Shown here one piece after another: positions 1-13,741 of a stretch of 64,000 bases of DNA (positions are counted from its first letter, which is position 1; the number at the start of each line of letters is the position of its first letter). The translations under genes were made by a program, and so were the position numbers. Source of the DNA: Hetaerina americana (Eukaryota; Arthropoda; Insecta; Odonata; Calopterygidae); NCBI GenBank assembly GCA_022747635.1, contig JAKTNV010000001.1, forward strand, positions 41,582,072 through 41,646,071. The letters run 5' to 3'. The notes under the pieces are model-generated. The model ran no database searches. It saw only the letters and a list, made by a program, of their open reading frames with translations, and was not told where the DNA came from.

Positions 1-521
1 TATTGTTCACATGAAGTTCAGGTGCTAAAAACCATGATTGTACACAGGAGAATTGCTATGAAAATTCCCTTGCAATACTAGACATAGTTATTTCAGTATA
101 ATACTTTGATCTAAAAATATTTAATGGCAACTACAATGATATTATACTCTTATATAAGGTCTCAGTTCATGAAACCCTTAGTAGGCTGAAATTGGTTTCC
201 TAACTGATTTTTTTCATTTCAATTTTGGCTAAGCTCTAATTAAAATAAGGCTTACAATCACTAGAGTTCAGAGTGACCATCAAATATACACATGGAAATC
301 CATTAACTTTGTAGCAACCGTAAAGGACTAAATGAATCATCTCATCGTAGGAATAAGTACAAAATCATCACAATGTGTTTAATCACAATGCACTCAACTG
401 CAGTATTTCTAGCAGCCTAATCTTATTACTTAACTAATAATCATGAAGAGTTCTAATTATTTTGACATTATTCCTAACATTAGCCTTACGTAATTTAGTC
501 ACAACTATGATTTATCCTTAC
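1..521 (-). other. PAXBP1: PAXBP1 intron 10 (partial)
   Basis: Intron sequence after the exon 10 donor, running off the left edge. I see no exon, repeat or RNA gene in it. Confidence 0.7.
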
Positions 522-731
522 CTTTCTGCTTGCGATAAGCAACCACTTCTAGTTCTGTCTGCTCATCATCACTAGACATTCCTTCATAATGCTTCAATGT
601 ACCACTGGTAGAACGGGCAGCCATCTGCCTGGCCCTTCTCCTCCGGCTCCTCCTGCCTTCCCTTTCTGCAGCTCTCCTCACCTGTGCCTCCTCTTCCTCA
701 GGGTTAGTCTTCACTCCACCAGCTGTCACTC
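522..731 (-). CDS. PAXBP1: PAXBP1 exon 10 (last exon in window)
   Basis: The exon encodes [20 protein letters not shown], an Arg-rich run, and [19 protein letters not shown]. It matches the RRIAEREARRTRRRQARE...HLEGLSSDDEE block. Two in-frame acceptors 3 nt apart (cag|gag and gag|tga) are possible; the upstream one is used here. The donor is AAAG|gtaagg, and the gene continues off the left edge. Confidence 0.92.
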
Positions 732-3700
732 CTGAATGAGCACAAAAAATAATATACTGATAGAAGCACACAAAACTATTCAGTGGCCAGAAAAGTATCA
801 ATGAATAACATATTGAGGAAGAGTGCCATAAAATGTAAATTAAAATGAACTGAGAGATTTCTATAATAACAGCACAAAAATGTACAAAAATAAAATAAAA
901 TCATAAAGTGAAAAAAGATGAATCATGCACTTATTGCCTTAACCACTAGCCTGACACGCACGTGTCAGACACAGGCAACCTCTTCCTCACAAAATTGACT
1001 TGCCCATGTGTGGCACGGGCATTGAAATTTTTTCGCTCTGGTTCTGATTTACTAAGAGGGATGAATGGAAAGATGGCGACTTCTGGTAATAACTGTGGTA
1101 TTTGCTCCAAAAATATGCCTAAAAACTAGCTATATTTGAAATGTGGATTTGGCTGTTTCATTTTTCCATTACGGATGTATTGGTCTAACGGAATCAGTGG
1201 GGAATTCCAAAGCTAACAACTTGCAATTACTCTATCGATGTGAAAAGTGTTTGTTTGGTCCATGTGACGCAATTAAAAAAATTGAGTGGAAACAAGACAG
1301 AAACAAGAAGTCCTACAAAAGTGACAGATCTATAGGCCAAGCTAACGGTCTGTTTGAATTTAATAAATAACCAGTCTAAGGAAATTACCATTCTAAAAAT
1401 AAGTCCACTGAAAACGACTGAGAAAACAAGGGAAATACTGGGTGACATTAAAATATCGATCACTAACTCATTGGAAAGTGAGCGATTGCAACATCCCGCA
1501 AAAACTGTGAAAGAGAAGAAAAGTAACATGGAATGTTTTAATTATTCTCAAGTCATAGCTACTAATAGTAATACTAATAATAATGAGCGTGCTCCTAAGG
1601 TGACGCTGCCGTACTCTTCCGTTGCTCACAAAGGAATTTTTATAGCCACCGCCTGTAGAACCACATACCACTACATGCAACATGAGGAAAGAAGATGATG
1701 AGGGCTACACCATGGTCTCAAATAAGCGGAAACCTCGGCCAAAGCTGATTGTGAGGACATCAAACTCAGACAGTGATTTAGTCGGGCTACCGATAATGGT
1801 CCACATACACGCTCAGGGATTCACAGAAGACATGACAATCGAAGCAAATAAAAAGTATGTATCAAGCAAAATACTTGGCAAGTACTTTGAGATCAAGCAA
1901 CTGAAGGTATCTAGAGGCACCTCACCTCTTTTCATGTATCTGTTGGTGAAGACTTAAAAGATGTAGTGAAAAGTCCCGACTTTTGGCCGAAACATGTCTG
2001 TGCCAGTAGGTATTTTTTTCTGAAGGCCCACCTGACCTCCTCGAAGGGTTAGTTAAAATTAGGCAGCCTTTAACAATCATGCAAGTTAATATTCAGTGCC
2101 TCAGGAACAAAGTAAACCAGCTGGAAGTGGCTATAAAATAGTGTGAACTAGACATTTTGTGTATTACTGAGCATTGGTTAAAATATGAAGAACTAATGGT
2201 TATCTCACTCTCAAATTACTCCCTAGTGTCCTCATTCTGCCAGACCATGTATAAAAATGGAGGTGTGGCCATATTCGTGCATAGTAGAACAAAGGGTACA
2301 ATTAACTCAATTGACGTGCCTGTGAAGGAAGAAAAAAATTTTGAATGTGCAGTGTGTTTCCATGAAACTCCAATGGGATTGCTCGTGCTCATTTCCATCC
2401 ATAGATCACTAACTGGTGATTTTCATACATTTATTAAATAACTCGACCAACTCTTTTGCTCCTTATATGCAAACAACCGGTTACTCGTGTTGAACAGTGA
2501 CCTCAACTGTAATCTCTTAGTTGACTCCTCTTACAGATCCAAATTACTGAATTTGTTCAAAACTTGCGGCATGGAAGATTTTATTTATAATCCTACCAGA
2601 GTCACTCCCACATCCACCACCCTAATTGATTACGCTGTGACCAACCTTAACCAAGAAAAAGTAGTAACAACTGTTAGTGACCTAGGTATATCAGACCATA
2701 GTATGGTGAAAATAAGTACTGATACTAACCCTTACTGATAACTAACTCTTGATCTATTAGCTACTAATATACCCGAAAGAGTCTTAAATGTAGGAGTTAT
2801 TGATGGAATCAGTGATCACAGGGCTGTAAACGCTAAATTTTCCCTAAGCGTAGAAAAAGTTAACAAACCTAAGAGAAAAATTTATTTATTCAATAAAGCT
2901 GACCATGATGGCCTAAAACATGAGTTAAACTGTTCCTTTCTTAGATTTGACGAATTAAGCAAAACTAGGAGTGTCGAGGATACCTGGAATAATTTTCTTG
3001 CGATAACACGTTCAGCAATACAGAGATTCATACCTAGTAAATATATAAGAGAGAATAAGAAACCCCATTGGTACAACTCTGAAGTTCGGAAATCACTAAG
3101 ACGGCAAAGGGCGTGCCATGCCAGAATGAAAAACGCGGTTAAAGATTCCTCCCCTGATAAAATCAACGAAACCATACAGAATTACAAAGCATCTAGGTCC
3201 ACTGCCAAGAAGGCATTCCGGAAGGCGCTAGCGGAATTCAAAAGGAAAAAATTAGGTGAACATTTAAACGATAACCCAAAGATGTTTTGGTCCTACGTCA
3301 GGGATGTGCAGGGAAAAAAGTCCACCGTAAACTCTTTGAACAACGAAAAAGGGGATAAAGTAACAAGTAGTTTAGACAAAGCCAACATATTAAACTCATT
3401 CTTCCACAGTGTTTTCAACAAATGCTCCCCGAATACACCAGAGAACCTCCCGAAAGCATTTCTACAACCAATGCATGCAATCGACTTTTCCACTCGCAGA
3501 ATAGAGTTACTCCTTAAAAATATCGACCCCAACAAATCTCCGGGACCTGATGAGATACCGGCTCGCGTGTATAAAGAACTATCGTCTGAAATTGCCCCTT
3601 ATCTTAATATAATATTTAAGAAATCATTAGCAGAAGAAAGCGTGCCAAGTGGCTGGAAGATAGCTTCTGTGACGCCCATTTTTAAAAATGGAGACCGGGA

Positions 3701-6700
3701 GGACCCCAGTAATTATAGGCCAATATCGCTCACCTCCATCTCCTGTAAGATTTTTGAGCACATCATTGTTAGTTCCATAATGAGGTACCTCGATAGCCAA
3801 GATTTATTGATAAATAACCAACACGGGTTCCGTAAAGGTAGATCCTGCGAAACTCAACTCGCACTATTTGTTCATGATATAATGCATTCCGGTGAAAGTA
3901 ATATTCCAGTTGATGCAATATTTCTAGATTTTAAAAAAGCTTTTGATTAAGTCCCTCATTGCAAGTTACTCGCTAAGTTGGAAAGTTATGGAATACACGG
4001 GAGTGTTATATGCTGGATAAGACAATTGTTAAAAAATCGTGTTCAAACAGTCGTTCTGGATGGTGTATCATCCGATACTGTTAAGGTCACGTCGGGTGTA
4101 CCACAGGGAAGTGTCATAGGCCCCCTCTTGTTTCTTATTTACATAAATGACCTCAGCACCATGGTTAATAGCAGGCTCCGTCTTTTTGCTGACGATGCGG
4201 TGATTTATGGGGACATTCGAAGTCGCGATGACAGAGTCACGTTAGCTAACGACCTAAATGCAATCCAGACTTGGTGCGATACATGGCAATTGGAATTAAA
4301 TTTGAAGAAATGTGTAGTAATACATTTTTGGGAAAAGAGTAACACCCCACCATTTAGTTACAAAGTGAAGCAAACAGAAATCGCAAGGGTAGATTCCTTT
4401 AAATACTTGGGTGTAACAATTACTCACGATCTGTCCTGGGGAAAGCACATACGGGAAATATGCGGTTGCGCTAATAAAAAATTGGGATTTGTAAAAAGAG
4501 TGCTGGGTAAATGTGACAAAAAAGTGAAGGAACGATGTTTTATTGCCCTAGTCAGGCCCCACCTAGAGTATGCTGCCAGTATATGGGATCCGCAAGAGAT
4601 AAATTTAATTTCGGAATTGGAACGAGTTCAGCAGAGGGGGGCTAGATTTGTCAAAAATTGCTATGACCAACGCAGTAGCGTAACTACTTTGCTAGAAAAT
4701 TTAGGCTGGGATTCCCTTACACAGCGGCGTTTACAATATAGATTAAACTTATTAAAAACATTTAAAGATGGATCCTTTTCCGATGACATCAAGAACATAA
4801 TACGAACCCCAACGTATTACAGGCGGAGGGATCACGAATGTAAGATTAGAGAGATTGACTGCAGGACAGACAGATTTAAATGGTCATTTTTTCTGAGAAC
4901 AATAAGAGACCAGAATTCTTTTAATCGAAATCGCCCAGGATCCGGCTCGACATAATAAGTATTAACCTACAAGGTAGCGACTGCGCAGGGTTATACGCTT
5001 ATATTTATATTTTTTTTATATATATATATATATATATTTTTTGCAGGTTCCCCTTACCTTTCCCCATCCATTTGAAATACCCTAATCCCCTCATCCCTTA
5101 CCCTTTCCTCCTGGTGCTGCACCCCCTGCCACACACCTTTTTGGTGGCTTGCAGGATGTAGATGTAGATGTAACCAAGCCTAAACGATAAAACCTACCTA
5201 AGTCGGTCTCTTACTCATGGATCTGCAGCATTTTCTGCTCCTTCTACAGTCCCAAAACTGGAACAACGTCTATGACGTAGTCAGTAGACGAAGGTTTCAA
5301 TTACTTTTATTCAAATTTTCAAACACAATTTTGAATTGTGTTTTCCAGTAACACATCATAAAATATTTCACAGCACGAAATGTAAGCCATGGCTAACTGA
5401 CGAGATCTGTTACTACTCAACTATCCTAAAAAAACTTACTATCTCCAGTAAAAGTTCAAACAATCATGAACAAAGGTTACTCTATAAGGAATTTCAATGA
5501 TCATACATTATACAGTTAATCTTTTCTAGTGAAAGGCCATTGCAGCCTTATTTTCAACTATAATGGAAATACTTCATTTTTAATACATGGGTTTGGAAGT
5601 GGTAAATAGAGTGGTTGAGATTAGGAAGAAGTGTGTGTCATATTATGTTGGCCATATAGTGGAGAAGAAGAGCTCAAGGAATTTGTACTGAAAATTAATG
5701 TGACTTGTGCTGAATGTATTCCTTCCCACAAATATTAGTCTTTAATTATATTATTCTTCTGCATTTAATTCCAACAAAAGAATTTAATAATAAAAATATG
5801 GAAAAAACATTAGGGTGCAGAATAACATGGTTAAAAATAGATTACAATTTCCAAGATAAGAATTTTTTTAAATGCAACAGAATTAATTTGAGCTCTCTGT
5901 CAAACTCATTCCTGTATGTTTATCAGCTGATACCAATACATGAACTGTAACAAAACTTATACAAACTTTTGGCAAGTTTTACTTAAGTGTAAGGTACAAA
6001 GGTTTAATGCCTATGAATAGGAAAATCCTTGAACAAACATGAACATTTATTATATTGGATGCACATTATCATTTGTAAATATGTTAAGTTAAAACTCCCT
6101 TTTAAAAGGCAAAAAAAAGGAAATAGATACATTTAGTAAAAGTAACATTCATGAAACACAATTCAATAATAGCAGGAAACACTGACAGAACTGACAAAAT
6201 AGAAGGAGATGAAAAATAATAACTTACTATTAGCAGCAATTGGAGCCAATTCTTTGGCTTGATCTCTGACATCCTGCCTTCTCCTTGCAATGAGTTCATC
6301 TCTACGCTTGCGCCACAGTGTAGAATGCATTCGAGACTCTACCCCCTCGATGAGAGAGACCTAATTGGGGTTCCAGAAAATAAGTAAAGTTTTCAAAAAA
6401 ATCAGCACAAAAACAGCAACTCTTTTCACTTAGTGAAAAATATGTAACAACGTAAGGAAAATCACTATCTTCCTACTACCCTACATAGTGAAAACTATAT
6501 GAGATATTATGACTATACAATTAGCCATTAGGTTTGATATGCATATCAACATTTTTAAGACGACTTTTCTGTTTTCCCCTGTTCCTGCTGTTTGTGCCAC
6601 ATGTTTTGGTGTTAAATTTTCATAAGGTCTGGCTAATATTCCCTCGGATTACTAAATTAGGCACTGTATTTCTTAACAGAATAACTCTTAAGAGAATTTA

Positions 6701-9700
6701 AACCTATGCCACTTCATTTACAATTGCACACATACTGATTAATCATCCAGCAGTATCTCATAACCAACTCTGCATTAGAAGAAAAGTAAGAGTGGATGAC
6801 TTTTGACATAAACACCGACGAAATAGTTTTTAGGGATTCAACTGAGGGCAAATGGTAGTTATCATTAGTGTAGTGTGTACACTAATTCCTTGCGGGCTGC
6901 CTTGAAGGATGTATTTTTAAATATTGAAAAATGTGAGGAATTTATGCCACCACATAAGAGAAGTGAAATGTACTTTCAGTGATACAGTATCTAAACCACC
7001 AGGGATCTTGATTATTACGCAGTAGCTGAGTAGTATTTACTTACACTCTTACAGTCATAACCACAAGTCCTTCACCTCTCCTCACCATCTCAAAATAACT
7101 TCACTAAGAAGCTGTTGAGAGTTACAGGGAGACAAATGAAAATCATACAACATTGAAACGAGTCTTGTCCCTCAGTAAATGTTGAAACAATGTAAATTTT
7201 TTAATTATGTAATATTTTGAGAACAATTGGAAACCTTATTTTCAAGGAGCATATCTGTAATGACAAATATGAAAACATTCTTGTTTCCATAACAATATTT
7301 ACGTTCAACAGGATACTGATTAGGCCTGCCTGCTATGGATTTTCCCAATGATTGAAGTATTAGCATATTTAAACATTACCACCGATATCCTAAGAAAGAA
7401 TGAAACCAGGGGTCAGTGTTTTCAGGTGAATCAACTGGTGATTAAGTAATATCTGACTGGATACCTGACTTTTATTACTACTGGAGATGTTATTTTGGGA
7501 ACATTCTTGATTTAAAAGGTATAAAAAATGTAAGTCTTTCCCAATATACAACAGCTAGAGGAGAGACAACATTTTATGTTATCAGCTGATTCAGTATTTC
7601 ATGCAATATCAGCCAATTCTGCAGGAAAATCGGGGAAATGACAAACACAATGTGGAAGGTTTCACTATTATAGCATACTTGTTTTACTATTATAGGAGAA
7701 ACCCTGTTAACACATAACAATAATAATATCTATGACAAAAAATTGTCAGCTTAAAAATTGCAATAATTGGAACAGAAGTGGGTGTTGCATTTAACCCTTT
7801 TAGTTTGGTAGGCTGAAATATCGGCTTTTGCATCTCGGGTGAAAAATGCGGCTGATACAATGGCTCCAATGTTAGCAATTGTTTAAATTGCTATAATTTA
7901 TTTATTTTTATTTGCTATTTTAAATACTTCTCATTAAGTATAAATCTTACTGTAATTTTTAAACAGAACTGTTTACATGTGGGGAAACTCAGTCTAATGG
8001 TAAGCTCGTTTCTTTTGCTCAGTGGTCTTTTCACTGTGATATCCTTCTGAAAGGCTAATCAGTTTAATTCTGAAAACTTTAAAATGCCTTTTGGTGAATC
8101 TATTTTGATAGAAACTGCTAAGACTAGGGTGATATGATGGTGAGAGGATATGAGTTTGGATTTAGACGACTCTGAGATTGTGATGCAGAGGAAAATGCCA
8201 AGAGTTATACAGGAAAGAGAAGATGATACAATGAGTGATGTGACAGATGTAATTCTACCACTGGAGTTCAATGTAATCTCTGAAGGCCATCATACTTGAA
8301 GCGCTAATGGCTTTAGTTACGCATAAATACCGGGCCCCAAGCAGGCGCCACCATCCCCGACTGGAGATCCCTTTGCATTCTTCAATTTATTTTTTGCCCC
8401 TGTGCCTTGGTATCTGTTTACACACGAAACCAATTATGTACAGTTCCTAGCTGCCCATGAAAAATTATCCTTGAGATCAAGTGAGGTACTGGTGAATTCA
8501 TCAAATCATTCACAGGAGGAGAATCTCGAAAGGATTAATTGCTATTATACTGGAAATTGTGTTGTTTGTAGTGAAAAATATGACCAGAAGTAAAAAATGT
8601 CCCACAAGAGGGCATACAGTGTAAAAAATGTGTGCATAGCATTTGTTACGTTCAACATCAGGGCTAAATGAACGGGCCAACGGTAATGAAAAAGCCCTAA
8701 TATTACACAGAGGTATAATGTATGAAAAACAAAGTGGAACTATATAGAGGCTGACCAAAAATTATGCCATTCACTACCTTTTCCTAATTTTTATAATATT
8801 TCCACATTTATTTCAGGCAATTTCTTTTACATAACAAAGGCAGTTTTATTATTGAATGCTTAAACAATTATATTACCATTGGCAATAAGGCAAAATAATA
8901 TCACAAAAAATATGTTTCAAATTTAGTGCTTTGAAATTTATACATAATTTTTCAAATGATGCAAACTATTAGTATCATTATTTAATAATAAAATTTACAT
9001 CCACTTAAAAAACCATATATCGACATCAATAACAACAGTTTGAGAATACCATTTTTCCTAAGATGATAAATTTTACTAAAAATACAACCTGCATTTTTTT
9101 TTGCTAGTACCACGATTGCAAGTTTGCACTGAGGGTTAAACAAGATTATAGAACACCACCTTCATCCTTATTTTTTGAGCTTCAAAATGCCCCGCACAAA
9201 TGAAGTTTTTCTTAGGTTCTTTAAAAAGGGACACATGGTCTCAAATTATTGCAATGAGAAAATTGACAAAAAAATAGGCCATTTTAATAAATTATATACT
9301 GTTTTATTAAGTATCAATAGTTCAGGTCAGTCAGTGCGATGGCATTTAGTTGCTAAATGTATGTAACTATATTAGAAGTATATAAAATTATCAACTTAAA
9401 CCCTATATCATACTGAATGAGATACATATAATGATAAAATAACTGATACGAGCACATTTGAAAAAGAATTGGTATTGGAATTTTCATAGCAAGGAATAAA
9501 TTTCTAAATTTTGCTTCAGAAGCAATTCTGTACCAATGTGATATTTTGGTATGTATAGTTCATTTTAAACAATTAGCATAGAAAACATTGCATAGGTACA
9601 TTATTCTACACATAGCTTTCCAGGCAAGCATAAGACAATATAAGAAGCATTTTGTCGAGGGGTAGAGAAAACCCCCTGGCTTGGTATCAGCCTACTTGTA

Positions 9701-12700
9701 ATAAAAGGCACCAATGGTCCATAGTTAAGTCATTTTGTAATGGATCAGATGGTTGATAGTCACAACCTGAGGTCCTCTAAATATGGAGCTAAAGTAGGGA
9801 TCGGGATACCTCTGAAAAATCCTACTACCAACAGGATTCAAACCCAGACCCTCGGGGAGAGAAGGGGTTTAGTTCACTCACCACAATAAGCCTGCAGAAT
9901 GCAGAGGCAAAGGTTGGGGCGAAGCAAGTCCTTACCAAGCTATTCTCTAGGCTGTTGTGGCAGGTGAACCAAACCCGCTACATTCCGCAAATTACAAAAT
10001 TATTTATTCTTACATACACATGATGCAAGAGGAGTTGAAGTCAAGAGGGAGGGGATGCACTAACTAAGAGGTCAAAAAACTAGTTTTTTCCCAATAAATC
10101 GAATACTGAATGATTCTTGACTAGAAAATATTTGATGAATAGAATCAATTTATTTTTTCATTAAAGTACATGATTGACTAGTTAATAATTGATCAAGGGG
10201 GCCAACAAGAGATTTAGAGAGGAGCAATAATTAATAGAATAACCTGGTATTGTAAAATGGCACAACACATAACTTCAACCACTATTTTTCAAAAACCAAA
10301 ATTACATGTTTAATGAAAAATATATACATATATTGTCAGTGATGGATATTGAACAATAATTAATTACAATTACATATCCATTTTGAAAAACTGAACTACT
10401 TACTAACTCCTACAGACCTCTACTCCTCCTGTATTCATTGTATCTGCTACAAGATACTCAGTAAGTTTCACCAATTTTTTAAGGACTACTTTTATTTTTC
10501 CAGGGGATTCCACATCCCCACACAAATTCATCTTTTGCATTATTAGTCATGTAATAATGACCATAATGTCAAAATGATGAGGCAGGTTCATTATGGTATT
10601 GGGAAGATGGCAAAATATATATGCAAGTACATGAAGAACCAGAGGGCTGGTTTCCAACCAATTGGAGACACTGATATTTGTCATGGTACAATTATTGCAG
10701 CACAGATAGCTACAGTAGCACCAAAACTATTTTAATGCATTGCCACATTCTGAAAAGCTTATGCTTTTGGGCAATATTTCATGGAAGTAAGCATTTTACA
10801 ACATGGAAAAAAGGAGGTCTGAGAGGGCTGTGGATCTGTTAATAAGTGTACTTAATTAGAATGATATCATGTGCAGAACAAAATATGCCTCATATGCACT
10901 ACAATTGGAATTTATGAAGAGTGGTACTTAAGGGTAACAAGAAAAACTCTTTCCAAAGTTACATTAACACTTAAACAAAAAATTCATGCACCAACAAAAT
11001 GCTGAAAAAAAATTAGTGTTAAATGGTGAAATAAAACTTAAATCAAAGTTAGTAGTGAAAACTGCAAATTTACATCAAATTAAGAGACCATACAACTTAT
11101 TTTAAATCAAATTAATGATTCACTCCAATGGTGGTTTCACCAAGTGGGTTTTCAAGGCTACAGTCCAACACTGTACAACTACAAGGCTACTGTACAACTC
11201 TGGGTTGGCAGGTGGTCATGTTACCCCACTGCCACCAGGGCAGGTAAGAAGATAACACAACTAGCAAATTTGAGAGTTTGCCTTTCTCTTGCACGAGAAG
11301 ACTGCCTCATATTAATGTTCTGCTGTTTTATTGTGATATCAACCATGTTTATTAATTTCTTCACATCCTTTTTCTTATACAGAAAATTTTCCTCTTTAGC
11401 CAGGCCACTATTGCTGTCTCTTTCTCTTTTTGATTTCATTTATTTTAAAGCTAAATTGACTAATTCCCCATCTAAAATTTCAGTTTGCTTCATCACATAC
11501 CAGGGCCTTTACCTCCATTCTTTTTAACAATTTCATTATTCATTTGTGACATATTGTTAGCCTAAAATGGCATAAAAAAAACTGGTAAGGGCAGTCTCAT
11601 TTTAGTCGAAAGTTATAATCTTATTAACTGGTAGCTTGACAATCACTCACAAGAACAAGAAAATCATTTCTTGACAACTATATAGCTGAGGGATAAGACG
11701 AAACACATTATAATGCTAATCACATTCATAGAGGCACCGTAGTAAAATAAACAAAATAAAACTGATAGACAACAAAATAAAGTCATTCATAAAAGTAAAT
11801 AAGTATTTAGGCATCTTAAATTTCACAGAACATCGGGCTTAGTACTGGGTGAACTATACCATCACCTACCAAACCGACCTTCGGGTTGATTACTGTGTTT
11901 GTGGTTTTCTTCCTAATAATCAACCACTGTCTTAAGCTATGCTTTCACAATGCAGTTTCTCCCAATGGAGGGTCAAGTAGGGCAAGAGGTGTAAATATGA
12001 TCACTGACACAAAGGACGAATCAGTAGCTTTGTACAAGAACATATCTTAGGAAGATAAAATGGGAGTATTCCTACATGAAATGTCGGATTCAGATTTTTT
12101 GGACACATCCCCCAAATTTTATAGAAGAGTGAAATACTGGTGGACTTTTTATCATATCGATTGGTCATATTGATTGGTACAACTCTTTAGTTTCCAGTTC
12201 CTCTGATTCTTCAGCCTAGGCCTGGAACCAGAATTTTTAAAGTTTTGTAACTAATATTTCTACCTACCACAAAGTTACGTTACTTTCTAAGCCAAAGCCT
12301 ACAATAAGAGTAATATCACTGTAGACTACTCCAGATGCCATGAAATATTTTTAAAATAAAATATCCTATAATGCCCTTAATTATTAATATAGAGTTTCAA
12401 TTAACTCGAATGTTCCAAAAAAGCCTAATACTTTAAGATAATTTGAATGTGGAGGTGGTGCATAGAAAATGATACATAAAAACAATCATAAACACAGTTT
12501 GGTTTACCATGTGTGTGATGAAGATGCATATGAATATTTTCACACTGTTTTTGTTTCATTCATGGAAACACATCATTGACTGCATATAAATAATTTGGAA
12601 TCGGAATGGAGGCTGCTGATAAACCATGTTCAATAGCCAATCATATTCACATAATTCCATCTATTCTATACGTGACAGAGGTGCATATGAATGTAGTACA

Positions 12701-13654
12701 CTGTGTGCAGTAAACATCTCATAAATTGCAGGCAATGAATTGGTACTGAAAAAAGTTGCTACAGAAAATGACGTGCCAAAGCGCATCATAATTACCAAGT
12801 GTTTTCTTCTCTATAATCTGGTTTGATGATTTATTTATTAAAACATACATCGGAACAAGTGTTACCTCACATATGCACTTAATAGTGATTGACGGTTGGT
12901 TTGTAACATGAAAAGCTTAGTACAAACTCAATAAACCTCAGTAGCTAATAGTTATAGGTACATTAATTTCCTGCGGTGTAAGTAACATGAGATTTATACC
13001 GCATGCTTAAGGTTTGATAAAAGTTCTCTGATTAAATATCTCAGATAGGAGATGTGACCATCTCAGTTACGCATGATATGAATTTTTCAGGGGAAAATGA
13101 ATTTTTACAAAGTAAAGAAATGCTATGCAAAAAAACTTGCGTGTGATCAATGGATGAATATTACATTATGACTATGCACTAGGATGCTTTACTCTTTCAA
13201 CTAATATCCTAAAATTCAAATATGAAAAATGGTAGAATCCACAATTGGTAAAACTAATTAATTTCAGTTCACAGCGGTGGAAAACACTGACTTTAGGGAT
13301 TCATATCCCAAAATATATTTGTGTGTGTGTGTGTGGGTGGGTCGCAGTAGTCCAGGGGGTAAAGTTGACTACTGACCAGAAGGGCCCGGGTTGGATCCCT
13401 AGACAAACTACTCTGGGCACCTGCAGCTCCACCCAAGCTAAGTCATTTTTCGGGTACCAGATCTTCCTGGGGAACCATAACCGGCACAGGGAAAGGAACT
13501 GGCCCCCCTACCCTGATGCGTGAATTTCACATGCTGTCCAAACTAGTACTGGGTGAACTTTACCATCACCTACCAAACCGACCTTCGGATTGATTACTGT
13601 GTTTATGGTTTTTTAATATATTTATTCACGTGCATATGTATATACATATGTATG

Positions 13655-13741
<87 letters not shown>

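Larger units (their letters stand above)
1022..5175 (+). mobile_element. CR1/Jockey-type LINE, nearly full length, inactivated
   Basis: Non-LTR retrotransposon in PAXBP1 intron 9, opposite to the host gene. ORF1 remnants start near 1073 (CGICSKNM zinc-finger-like) and continue through [20 protein letters not shown] (about 1690) and FWPKHVC. An apurinic-type endonuclease follows at 2080-2740 ([47 protein letters not shown]). The reverse transcriptase spans about 3400-4400 ([71 protein letters not shown]). The 3' end carries a GATGTA microsatellite at about 5154-5172, typical of this group. Stops interrupt the endonuclease and the RT (TAA after FKKAFD near 3947). Confidence 0.9.
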
